Below, piece by piece: positions 25,403 to 32,967 of a DNA stretch of 46,379 nucleotides (positions within the stretch are counted from its first letter, which is position 1; every line of letters starts with the position of its first letter). The stretch lies in contig CAUJKA010000261.1 of the NCBI GenBank assembly GCA_963204965.1, positions 1 through 46,379 of the forward strand, written 5' to 3'. The position numbers were made by a program, and so were the translations under genes. The notes beneath the pieces are model-generated. The model did no database searches and had not been told where the DNA came from. It saw nothing but the letters and a program-made list of their open reading frames with translations. Origin of the DNA: Planctomycetota bacterium. Lineage in GTDB: Bacteria > Planctomycetota > Planctomycetia > Pirellulales > Pirellulaceae.

Positions 25403-26887
25403 CTATCCTTGTCCTACCAGGTAAGTTCTCTCGGATTCATCCAATGGTTCAGCGCTGGCAAGTTGCTGTTCGAGCACTTCGACGGTCGCTTCGGATGGAT
25501 CTTGTTCGTGGTTGCGCCGATGCTCAATGCGACGAGCCAGTTCGGCGGGCGGTGCTTCGAAGGCCAAGATGCCGAATTCAGCGCCTAGTTGATTGGCGAT
25601 TTCACGAAACCATAGGCGGTCGACTTTGCGCAGAAACGTGGCGTCAACGATGACAGAGAAGTGATTTTCGACGAGCACTCGACTGAGGCTTGCCAAGCGT
25701 TCATAGACTGCTTGGGAAGCAGCAGGAGCGTATCGCGACTGTCGATCGCCTGGAGTTTCGTCTTGGGGAAACATACTTTTGCGCAGGGCATCGGATCGCA
25801 AGCGAATTGCTGGGAGCGATGAGATCCACGGGAGTGAACCGCGGGATTTTCCACTACCGCTGACTCCCATCGTGATCCAGAGTTTGGGTTTTACTTCTCC
25901 ACTACGAAGTCGCATGGCAAGTTCGATGTGTTTCAAAACATCAGCTTGCGCGGTTTTTCGATCTTCAGGGTTGCTAACTTGATCAGATCGGATTCCAGCC
26001 ACCATTGCACGCACCAGGGCTCGGTATACTGCGAACCATCTCAGGATAGCGACATCTGCATAGTCGTCGGTAAGCTCCAGATAGTCGTTCATGAGTTGCG
26101 ACGCGAGATCGTTTCGTCCGTGATAAGATAAATCCATGTAGGTGAAGGCGATATCGCTGAGCACGTCGATCCATCGCAGATCCTCATTAAACTCGATCCC
26201 ATCAAAGGGTATCATCTTTCCGTTCCAATCGAGAATATTCGATAGGTGCAAGTCGCCATGGCACGCTCGAATTGAATCGACCTGTCGTCGCTCGAATTGA
26301 CTTCGTAGAGTGTCTAGCGACTGATGTGTCCAACGATCAAGCTCCTCAATCATTGCATTCCATGGAGCCGGATAGCGGCCGCGAAGATACTCAAGATTGG
26401 TTTCAGCAAACCTGCTAAGACCATCGATGCATCCGTAAGACGAGTTGCTCGAACGTCGATCGGCGCTTTGGTGAAACATGGCTATCGATTGGGCAAGTCT
26501 CGACATGTCCTCGACCTGAACCTGCCCGCTGCGCAGACGATCATGAAGGACCGCTGATTCAGCGAAGCGGTGCATTCGAACAGCATACTCCACTGGTTCT
26601 CCTGGAACGTTCACACGCAACAACTGCTCGTCGCAAACAATCGGCACTACATCCAGGTAAAGCTCGGGTGCAAAGCGTTGATTGATCAACAGCTCTTTCT
26701 CGCACATTGCCTTACGCTGAGCCAACGTGCGGTAGTCCAGGAAAGAAGTCTGGATCGGCTTCTTGATCTTGTAAGCAAACTCACCTGCCAGAAATATCAG
26801 CGAAATATGCGTCTCAATCGCTTTGACCTGTCCTGTGGGATGAGGATAGGCCTGAGGGTCGAGCAATGCCAAACGAAGTTCTTCCAT
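25403..26887 (-). CDS. APH-like phosphotransferase fused to P-loop kinase/ATPase
   Basis: A 494-aa two-domain protein. Residues about 1-310 are an aminoglycoside-phosphotransferase-like kinase fold with the Brenner-type motif HGDLHLSN (His210, Asp212) and a DGIEF metal-binding Asp about 20 residues later. Residues about 335-494 are a P-loop nucleoside-kinase-like domain with Walker A GVSGSGKS (341-348) and an IVDATFL strand. This fusion is a known widespread bacterial architecture (COG2187 plus COG0645) without a proven substrate; it is not evidence of antibiotic resistance. The ATG at 26887 starts the conserved MEELRLALLDPQAYPHP region. The frame runs on to 27295, but that would overlap the divergent dehydrogenase gene. 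Confidence 0.85.
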   Translation of the reverse strand: MEELRLALLDPQAYPHPTGQVKAIETHISLIFLAGEFAYKIKKPIQTSFLDYRTLAQRKAMCEKELLINQRFAPELYLDVVPIVCDEQLLRVNVPGEPVEYAVRMHRFAESAVLHDRLRSGQVQVEDMSRLAQSIAMFHQSADRRSSNSSYGCIDGLSRFAETNLEYLRGRYPAPWNAMIEELDRWTHQSLDTLRSQFERRQVDSIRACHGDLHLSNILDWNGKMIPFDGIEFNEDLRWIDVLSDIAFTYMDLSYHGRNDLASQLMNDYLELTDDYADVAILRWFAVYRALVRAMVAGIRSDQVSNPEDRKTAQADVLKHIELAMRLRSGEVKPKLWITMGVSGSGKSRGSLPWISSLPAIRLRSDALRKSMFPQDETPGDRQSRYAPAASQAVYERLASLSRVLVENHFSVIVDATFLRKVDRLWFREIANQLGAEFGILAFEAPPAELARRIEHRRNHEQDPSEATVEVLEQQLASAEPLDESERTYLVGQG

Positions 26888-27108
26888 AAGGCACCTACTG
26901 TTGAGAGTGATCGCAGAACAAATCTCGTTCGGCAACTGGAAATTGATCTCTATTAGTATCCCGTCTAAATGTGCTACCACAATGCCAATCCTAAAGGCAG
27001 TTCCGTTCAATTTGGGCATTGGATCAAGAGTGTCCATGGCCATTTCTGAAGTTACAATGGAGATTTCCTGAGTCGACATGAGCTTTGGGGCAGGGAGACG
27101 ATGACAAT

Positions 27109-28068
27109 ATGAGCAAGCCGATCTGCTATGTATTAGATGACTACCAACAAGTTGCGGCAAAGTACGGAGGTTGGAATTCACTCGGCGAGCGGTTGGACGT
27201 GAGATTCCTACACGAGCACGTCGCCGATCGAGATCAACTGATCGAGACCGTTGGGGACGCCTCCGTAGTTGTTGCCATGCGAGAACGTACGGCAATCGAT
27301 GCGCATCTAATCAACAGCCTCAAGCAATTGAAGCTAATTGTCACCACCGGAATGCGCAACGCGTCAATCGACATTCAGGCGGCGACTGACCGTGGAATCT
27401 TGGTTTGTGGTACTGAAAGTTCATCGCGGCCACCGTTTGAGCTTACTTGGGCGCTGATTCTTTCGGCTGCGCGATCGATCGTTGACGAGAACTTGAATTT
27501 CCGGCAAGGCGGATCATGGCAAAGTACTGTTGGAGTTGACCTCTATGGAAAGACGCTTGGGATCGTTGGCTTGGGGAAGATTGGTGCTCTTGTGGCGAAA
27601 ATGGCGACGGCATTTGGGATGCGGGTGGTTGCGTGGAGTCCCCATCTAACTGAAGAACAGGCAAATGCATGTGGGGCAACTCTGTTTCCCAAGAATGAGC
27701 TCTTTGAGACGAGCGATTTTGTAACGCTGCATCTGGTTCTAAGCGATTCAACTAGACAGATTGTCGGACGAAACGAGCTATCTAGAATGAAGGCCACGGC
27801 AATGCTCGTCAACACTTCCAGGTCTGGCCTAGTCGACTCAGCCGCCCTCCGTGAAGCCTTGGAGAACTCTTGGATATCTCGCTATGCCGTCGATGTGTTC
27901 GATGAAGAACCTCTCTCTACGACGGACTACATGAGATCTTGTCCACGAGTCCTGGCGACTCCACACCTGGGCTACGTCTCAGAGGGCAACTACGGCAAGT
28001 ACTTCATGCAAGCTTGTGAAGGCATTTCGGCTTTCTTGAATGGTAATCCCATTCGGAGGTTGAACTGA
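27109..28068 (+). CDS. D-2-hydroxyacid dehydrogenase family protein
   Basis: A 319-aa NAD-dependent oxidoreductase related to phosphoglycerate and glycerate dehydrogenases. The nucleotide-binding GxGxxG is GLGKIG at 154-159. The catalytic Arg238 (in NTSRSGLVD), Glu266/267 (in DVFDEEPL) and His286 (in ATPHLGY) are all present. Met at 27109 is preceded by GGGAG at about 12 nt; an upstream TTG at 27085 would add eight residues. The gene is divergent from the APH-like/P-loop gene, and its last 90 bases overlap a convergent frame. The physiological hydroxyacid is not evident. Confidence 0.88.
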   Translation: MSKPICYVLDDYQQVAAKYGGWNSLGERLDVRFLHEHVADRDQLIETVGDASVVVAMRERTAIDAHLINSLKQLKLIVTTGMRNASIDIQAATDRGILVCGTESSSRPPFELTWALILSAARSIVDENLNFRQGGSWQSTVGVDLYGKTLGIVGLGKIGALVAKMATAFGMRVVAWSPHLTEEQANACGATLFPKNELFETSDFVTLHLVLSDSTRQIVGRNELSRMKATAMLVNTSRSGLVDSAALREALENSWISRYAVDVFDEEPLSTTDYMRSCPRVLATPHLGYVSEGNYGKYFMQACEGISAFLNGNPIRRLN

Positions 28069-28869
28069 CGCACGGCTACTCTGCAGAATCTGTTGGTTCA
28101 AACGGCTTATCGATGCCTTGCTTACGATAGAGTCATAGGCGTCAAGCACATCCGGCTCGGTGGCCAGCATCGATCGCAACCACGCGGGCAAAACCTCTAG
28201 TGCTGCCGTCGTTCTCGCGGCGACGCAAAAACTATTCGGATAACGTGTTTCTACAACTAGATCTCTTGAGTGGTACGAGATCGATGGGATTTCGAACTTT
28301 GGCGAACGCATCATGCAGCTCGCTACCTCCACCTCTTGAAGCCACTCTCCGTTGGGACCGATGGCGACTTCCTGCGGCTCGAGTCGCACGCATTTGGTAA
28401 AGTGCGGAATGCGCTCACGTCCTTTTCCGTTCCACAAACTACCGATAATCTCAGTAAACAAAACGTCGGAGAGCTTTCCAACGGGTTCGCCTGAGCAATT
28501 GCCCTGCCATTGGTACAACTCTGGATCGATCGAGGGATCGTCGATTTTGAAGGCATACACTGGAATGACGGTGTTAATGACGATAACATTCTTAGCCCGC
28601 AACATCCTCTGAAACAATGTGTGATTGTCATACAAGGATTGCCAGATGTCGCGTCGGCAGCCGCAATGCTTGAGCACAGCACGAATAGCTTCAGGAAGTT
28701 GGCAGCCTAGTTGTAACTCTAAATGTTGAAGTGCTCGAATTGAGTAACCGTCGGTGGGTTGCAGCGGTGCAAACCAGCAATCGATGAAGTAACGCAGGAA
28801 TTCCCAGCGTTCCTCCCAAGCGGAAGGATAGTTGGTGAAATCGATTGGGTCGTAAACTAGTCCAGTCAA
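27979..28869 (-). CDS. SMI1/KNR4 (SUKH)-like protein
   Basis: A 296-aa cytoplasmic protein. The stretch IRALQHLELQLGCQLPEAIR (about residues 44-63) followed by AVLKHCG fits the start of a SUKH domain (E-x-x-LG-x-x-LPexx...L). Later come YAFKIDDPSIDPELYQWQG and KLSDVLFTEIIGSLW, which match the order of SUKH strands and the terminal helix. SUKH proteins include contact-dependent toxin-immunity proteins as well as regulators. The only start is TTG at 28869, supported by GAGGCG eight bases upstream. It is last in the apparent ECF-DUF6584-SUKH unit. Its final 90 bases overlap the dehydrogenase gene on the other strand, an unusually long convergent overlap. Confidence 0.6.
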   Translation of the reverse strand: MTGLVYDPIDFTNYPSAWEERWEFLRYFIDCWFAPLQPTDGYSIRALQHLELQLGCQLPEAIRAVLKHCGCRRDIWQSLYDNHTLFQRMLRAKNVIVINTVIPVYAFKIDDPSIDPELYQWQGNCSGEPVGKLSDVLFTEIIGSLWNGKGRERIPHFTKCVRLEPQEVAIGPNGEWLQEVEVASCMMRSPKFEIPSISYHSRDLVVETRYPNSFCVAARTTAALEVLPAWLRSMLATEPDVLDAYDSIVSKASISRLNQQILQSSRASVQPPNGITIQESRNAFTSLHEVLAVVAL

Positions 28870-28919
28870 AATTGCGCCTCAATATTTTTGTGCCTCAATA
28901 TTGCGCCCTGCACAAACAG
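28870..28919. repeat. short AT-rich duplicated motif
   Basis: GCCTCAATATT occurs twice within about 30 bases, with AATATT palindromic cores, between the DUF6584 and SUKH-like genes. It overlaps the ribosome-binding site of the SUKH-like gene. Confidence 0.35.
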
Positions 28920-29435
28920 TTACAACATGTCAATAATCCAGCCTACCAAGGTGTGGGCACCGACTACGACACAAACTATGGCAATAATCGTAACTGAAAG
29001 GCACGTCATTGGCAGCAGCCAGTTGGGTCGCTCGTATGCTAGATTGGGCTTTAACTGCTCTTGATCAATGATCGAAGGAGCTTGCAGTGTCACCAGGTAA
29101 TCGCGAAGGTAGGTCGGATAATTACCTCGCTCGCTGAGCCGAGCTGGCTTAGGGAAGCGAAGCAGCAATCGCGTCCAATCGTCTTTCTGATGTCTCTTAA
29201 GAAACAACTCAACTAGCGGTCGCTGCTGATCGTCGGGTTCATCCACCGAGAGCAAGTAGAAGCGACCTGCTTCAAGCTGATCGCCCAATTGGACAAGTAC
29301 ATTCGCGTAAGCTAAGTAGATCTCTCTCGAATATCCGTAAGCAGAGAGGCTGGAAGCGAGGATTTCTTTCGCTCGCCAAAGACGACCATCGGATAACTCG
29401 GCTTCAGCCCGCTGAATTGTCTTGGCGATGGTCAT
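28920..29435 (-). CDS. DUF6584 family protein with C-terminal membrane anchor
   Basis: A 171-aa protein. Residues 1-85 (IQRAEAELSDGRLWRAKEIL, then LAYANVLVQLGDQLEAGRFYLL) match the DUF6584 pattern, a TPR-like helical module of unknown function. Residues about 138-165 form one hydrophobic helix (LLPMTCLSVTIIAIVCVVVG), so it is tail-anchored with the helical part in the cytoplasm. It starts 27 nt after the ECF gene and ends 50 nt before the SUKH-like gene on the same strand. DUF6584 and SUKH genes both turn up in toxin-immunity neighbourhoods, but no toxin is visible here. Confidence 0.7.
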   Translation of the reverse strand: MTIAKTIQRAEAELSDGRLWRAKEILASSLSAYGYSREIYLAYANVLVQLGDQLEAGRFYLLSVDEPDDQQRPLVELFLKRHQKDDWTRLLLRFPKPARLSERGNYPTYLRDYLVTLQAPSIIDQEQLKPNLAYERPNWLLPMTCLSVTIIAIVCVVVGAHTLVGWIIDML

Positions 29436-29462
29436 TGGATGGGCTTTGGAGCTCGACGAGCG

Positions 29463-31283
29463 TCAGTCTTGGGACGGAAGTTCTGGATCAGTCGCAGACT
29501 TTCGTCGGTACATTAGCATAGGGATGATAAGAGCAAAGGCAACAGAGAAGCCTACTGGAAGGACTGTTCCATAAATCATCGCCTTCCTACGAAACTCGTT
29601 TGGATTCTTCGCAATGGTCTGCGAGTTAAGATGCGCGGAAGCCCATGACTTACTACATTGTAGACGAGCTTCCTCCGTGTTGGACTCGGGCGCTCGAGCC
29701 TCGCCGCCAACAGCGTACTTTCTGGAGATTGCCAAGCCACCCTCGGCGATATCACCAGCTACCGCTAGACCACCATTGGCCGAGTAGATCCCGACTGCTC
29801 CACCACCTACGGCCTGCCAACCAACGGCTCCGCCGCCTATAGCCGAATGGCCAATGGCTAGACCGCCAATGGATAGAAGTCCTATCGACAGTCCACCGAA
29901 GGAAAATAGGCCGCAGGCTAGTCCGCCTAAAGCGAACACCCCCAGTGATCGTCCACCCAAGGCAATGATGCCTCGAGCGTAGTTGCCGATCGCGAGAAAC
30001 CCCGTAGCCTTGTCACCCACTGCTAACCAACCCTTGGCATGAAAAGGTTTCGAGCGTGGTTGGCTGTCTCCAGGATCTGCGACCTGAAAGTCATAGAGGG
30101 GCCAGCCCAACAGTCGTGTCTGGCTGGTCATGCGTCGACCAATCCAGATCCGCGAACCGGGCGTTTTTCCCGTTCCCATTCGATCTTTCAACCAAGTCGG
30201 ATTGGGGTCATCTTCGGGGCGAATTGTCTGTCGCACATGTTTGATCTTTCGATTCATGTGTATCCCGCGAACGATACAGAACATCGCGAAGCAGAGCCCC
30301 ATCACGACGTTGCCGACGACCGCGAACAATACAGCGTTGGGGCGATTCGCAAAGGACAGAGCCAATACAATGGATAGCACGGTAGCGAAAACGAAGCAAA
30401 GCGATACGCGCCAAATGATTCGACCCTCCCTCTCCAACAACTTTCGTTCTGTCATTGTAGGAGCCATCAACTGCGGCACGCGAATGCCCAGCCAAGTCCC
30501 CCCCAGACCACCGATCGCTCCCAACAGTCCGCCAGCCGCGCCGATCATTGCTCCGGCAGTGGCAGATTGTGTTGCAGCCAACACTCCGCTTTGCACCGCG
30601 GTTTTACCAACCACGGTGGCTGCGGCTGTCGTTACAGTTTTTCCAATCGTCGTACTGGAGCTCATCGCGACCAGCGACACCACACCAGCCGTGAAGTGGA
30701 CCGAAGGCCGCGAGTTGACCAAGGCGGCTTCGATAGTCCGCTCCACTTCGGCTCGCAGTAGATTGCGCCCACGACTGAGCCGTTGTCGAGCTGCGTCCTC
30801 GGAGATCTCTAGCGCCAATGCAACTTCCGAAATTGAATGCGATTCGCGATAGTAGAGAATCATCACTTCGCGATAGGCTTCGGGAATTCCTTCCAAAGCT
30901 CCCCACACCAACTCTTGCTCTTCGTCCGTAACCAGTCGCTCGGATGGATGAGGCTCTTCTTGAGTCATGTAGGTCGAATCGAGATCGGCTGAAGCCCAAG
31001 ACTTAGCGGATCGTTTTCTCACACATTGTTTCGCCAAGTTTCGAGCAATGGAACTCAACCAACTTACCGCTTTGTCGGGGTCGCTGAGTTCGTGGCGAGA
31101 CTGCCAGGCCACAAGAAAGGCCTCTTGAGCGACGTCTTCGCTGCTGGGCAAGTCACCGATGCACGAATAGGCGATACTGGTGACCAAGTTCTTGTACTGG
31201 TCCACAAACTCCGCAAACGCCCGCGTGTCACCTTCTGCAATCTTTTGCCAACGTTTTGCGGCCTCAGAGACGGTGGATTTCAT
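29463..31283 (-). CDS. ECF sigma factor fused to membrane helices and glycine-rich decapeptide repeats
   Basis: The 606-aa protein starts at the ATG at 31283 (AGAAG upstream); the frame extends to 31505 without coding character. Region 2 is at about 15-90 (LPSSEDVAQEAFLVAW). Region 4 is at about 130-185 (IPEAYREVMILYYRESHSIS, then ALALEISEDAARQRLSRGRN). An Ala/Gly-rich stretch (about 220-275) follows, then two membrane helices (about 298-345). Residues about 425-530 are roughly ten repeats of ten residues, each with a GG start and an alternating small/hydrophobic pattern (GGLSIGLLSI, GGLAIGHSAI, GGGAVGWQAV). A final membrane helix lies near 580-597. A membrane-held sigma factor with its own sensor-like tail is inferred. 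It is followed by the DUF6584 and SUKH-like genes. Confidence 0.85.
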   Translation of the reverse strand: MKSTVSEAAKRWQKIAEGDTRAFAEFVDQYKNLVTSIAYSCIGDLPSSEDVAQEAFLVAWQSRHELSDPDKAVSWLSSIARNLAKQCVRKRSAKSWASADLDSTYMTQEEPHPSERLVTDEEQELVWGALEGIPEAYREVMILYYRESHSISEVALALEISEDAARQRLSRGRNLLRAEVERTIEAALVNSRPSVHFTAGVVSLVAMSSSTTIGKTVTTAAATVVGKTAVQSGVLAATQSATAGAMIGAAGGLLGAIGGLGGTWLGIRVPQLMAPTMTERKLLEREGRIIWRVSLCFVFATVLSIVLALSFANRPNAVLFAVVGNVVMGLCFAMFCIVRGIHMNRKIKHVRQTIRPEDDPNPTWLKDRMGTGKTPGSRIWIGRRMTSQTRLLGWPLYDFQVADPGDSQPRSKPFHAKGWLAVGDKATGFLAIGNYARGIIALGGRSLGVFALGGLACGLFSFGGLSIGLLSIGGLAIGHSAIGGGAVGWQAVGGGAVGIYSANGGLAVAGDIAEGGLAISRKYAVGGEARAPESNTEEARLQCSKSWASAHLNSQTIAKNPNEFRRKAMIYGTVLPVGFSVAFALIIPMLMYRRKSATDPELPSQD

Positions 31284-31352
31284 GTTATCTTCTGCTATTG
31301 TTGAGATAGTTGGTTGAACCGAGTATCCACAAGTTGCAGCCGGATTGTCAAA

Positions 31353-31514
31353 CGTGACAGCATACGAGGCGAATTGCCCAAGTTTTTGGGAAAAACCAAC
31401 AATACTCGCGGTTTTACAGCATTTTCTCGTGCCGCTTGGTATCGACCGGAAAGACCCCATTGTGGCTGAACCGCCCTTAACGTGACAGTAGAAGTAGCGT
31501 GACAATAGAACTGG
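31353..31514. promoter_or_regulatory. CGTGACA direct repeats between divergent ECF and bioF genes
   Basis: CGTGACAG occurs at 31353-31360. A 17-base unit is repeated back to back at 31481-31497 and 31498-31514 (CGTGACA-x-TAGAA-x-TxG). The spacing and position, 39-72 bases before bioF, suggest binding sites for a regulator or duplicated -35 elements. Confidence 0.4.
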
Positions 31515-31552
31515 CTTACAATCGCAGTTTTGAGCTTTGACCCGCGTGATGG

Positions 31553-32758
31553 ATGTTCAATAGATCGTCGATGACAGTGCAGAAAAGTTGGAAACAGCAT
31601 CTCGAGTCGCAGTTGTGGGAGCTCGAGCGAGCGCAACTGTTGCGTCAACGTGGCCTCAGTCCAATAGGCAATTCTAAACGTGAAATCAGACTTGATTTCG
31701 GAAGCAATGACTACCTAGGACTTCGTAAGAACCAGGCTATCTTAGGAGCGATCGAAGCGGCTATCCAATCAGCGAGCGATTCAGCTTTGCCAAGTTCTGA
31801 GTTTGTCAGCTGGGGAAGCGGTGCAAGCCCAGTGCTCAACGGCCACACGTCGCCTCATCGAGTCTTAGAGAGCAAGCTGGCCTCGCTGAACCACACTAGC
31901 GATGCGATGGTCTTCTCGTCGGGCTATGCGTGCAACGTAGGTGTCCTGTCGTGCTTGGCGGACATTGATTGCATCGTCTTCAGCGATCAACTCAACCACG
32001 CGAGCTTGATTGATGGATTGCGATTGAGCCGATCGGAACGAGTCGTTTATCAGCATGTGTGCATGAAGGACTTGTCTGAAAAGCTCGAACGGCTTCGCGG
32101 TTCCCGCGCGCGAGGACTGATTGTTACTGAGTCGATCTTTAGCATGGATGGTGATGAAGCACCGCTTCGAGAAATTGCCGAGCTTGCTGAGCGATTTGAT
32201 TGTGGCCTGATCGTCGATGAAGCGCATGCTACTGGCGTTTTTGGAACGCAAGGTGGTGGTTTGGTCGACGAGCTGAAGTTGACGGATCGCGTTCTGCTGA
32301 AGCTGGGCACGTTGAGCAAAGCGTTGGGTGGCATTGGTGGCTATGCGGCCGGAGATCATGAGACGGTTCAGTACTTGGTGAATCGATGTCGAAGCTTTCT
32401 TTTCAGCACTGCGCCGCCACCGCTTGCGATGTTGGCAGCGAGTGCTGCGACTGAACAGTGTTTGAAGATGGATGAGGCGAGAAAGCACCTGCATATGATG
32501 GCAAGCTCGCTTAGACAACAACTGCGAGACGCAGGCTGGAACGTACTTGCAGGTCGAAGCCCAATTGTTCCTGTCATCATCGGCGAGGCGGAAAAGACGC
32601 TACGGCTCTCTGCTAAATTGCTTGAGTTGGGAATCTATGTTCCCGCAATTCGACCACCGACAGTGCCTCAGGGAAGTTGTCGCTTGCGAATCAGTTTGTC
32701 AGCCAACCACACTTCCGCTGATATCGCGACACTGACGGAAGCCATCGGGGCGCCATAG
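31553..32758 (+). CDS. bioF: 8-amino-7-oxononanoate synthase-like PLP enzyme
   Basis: A 401-aa alpha-oxoamine synthase. It carries the family's DFGSNDYLGL, GSGASPVLNGHTSPHRVLE, NHASLIDGLRLS, FSMDGDEAPL and VDEAHATGVFG motifs, and LGTLSKALGG with the PLP-binding Lys256. BioF condenses pimeloyl-ACP or pimeloyl-CoA with alanine in biotin synthesis; glycine C-acetyltransferase (Kbl) is the closest alternative. Length and the NGHTSPHRVLE motif fit BioF. Met1 at 31553 or Met7 at 31571 are both possible. No other biotin gene is present, so the name rests on sequence family only. It is convergent with the GT87-like gene. Confidence 0.82.
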   Translation: MFNRSSMTVQKSWKQHLESQLWELERAQLLRQRGLSPIGNSKREIRLDFGSNDYLGLRKNQAILGAIEAAIQSASDSALPSSEFVSWGSGASPVLNGHTSPHRVLESKLASLNHTSDAMVFSSGYACNVGVLSCLADIDCIVFSDQLNHASLIDGLRLSRSERVVYQHVCMKDLSEKLERLRGSRARGLIVTESIFSMDGDEAPLREIAELAERFDCGLIVDEAHATGVFGTQGGGLVDELKLTDRVLLKLGTLSKALGGIGGYAAGDHETVQYLVNRCRSFLFSTAPPPLAMLAASAATEQCLKMDEARKHLHMMASSLRQQLRDAGWNVLAGRSPIVPVIIGEAEKTLRLSAKLLELGIYVPAIRPPTVPQGSCRLRISLSANHTSADIATLTEAIGAP

Positions 32759-32776
32759 CTTCAATTAGCTTTTCCT

Positions 32777-32824
32777 CGTTCCGAGGCTCTGCCTTGGAAC
32801 GCACTGTCTTCGAGGCTCCGCCTC
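32777..32824. repeat. tandem hairpin repeat (CGTTCCGAGGC/GCCTTGGAACG type)
   Basis: CGTTCCGAGGC pairs with GCCTTGGAACG around TCT. Nine bases later GAGGC and GCCTC form a second small hairpin (32812-32824). This layout is familiar from intergenic repeats of planctomycetes and some cyanobacteria; the identification is from memory. Confidence 0.5.
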
Positions 32825-32901
32825 CAAATGCAGATGCGTAATCATGTCTTTTGAATCAACGAAAACTAGTGCCTTGTTCCAATTGAGAGTTAGGGCTGCC
32901 T

Positions 32902-32967
32902 GTAGTGGACAAGGTGACGAGTCCCGGCAAATCACCATGTGACTGGACTCGTTACCTCGTCCACTAC
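32902..32967. terminator. long inverted repeat between convergent bioF and glycosyltransferase genes
   Basis: A 22-base arm at 32902-32923 (starting GTAGTGGAC, ending ACGAGTC) pairs at 20 of 22 positions with 32946-32967, leaving a 22-base loop. The second arm contains the stop codon of the minus-strand gene. Its position favours a shared terminator or mRNA 3'-end hairpin. Confidence 0.6.

Noticed and set aside
25403..26887. Aminoglycoside resistance gene
   Set aside because: Only the general APH-like fold is seen; the fusion to a P-loop domain marks a housekeeping-type family with no known resistance role.
26888..27295. 136-codon N-terminal extension of the APH-like/P-loop protein
   Set aside because: It would overlap the divergent dehydrogenase gene by nearly 190 bases and has no similarity to the family; the conserved start is at 26887.
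29690..30040. Regular short repeats that could suggest a CRISPR array
   Set aside because: The periodicity is about 30 bases of coding sequence for GG decapeptides, with no unique spacers and an intact reading frame.
31284..31505. 74-codon upstream extension of the fused ECF factor
   Set aside because: Cys-rich and irregular with no sigma similarity; it also covers the CGTGACA repeats of the promoter region.
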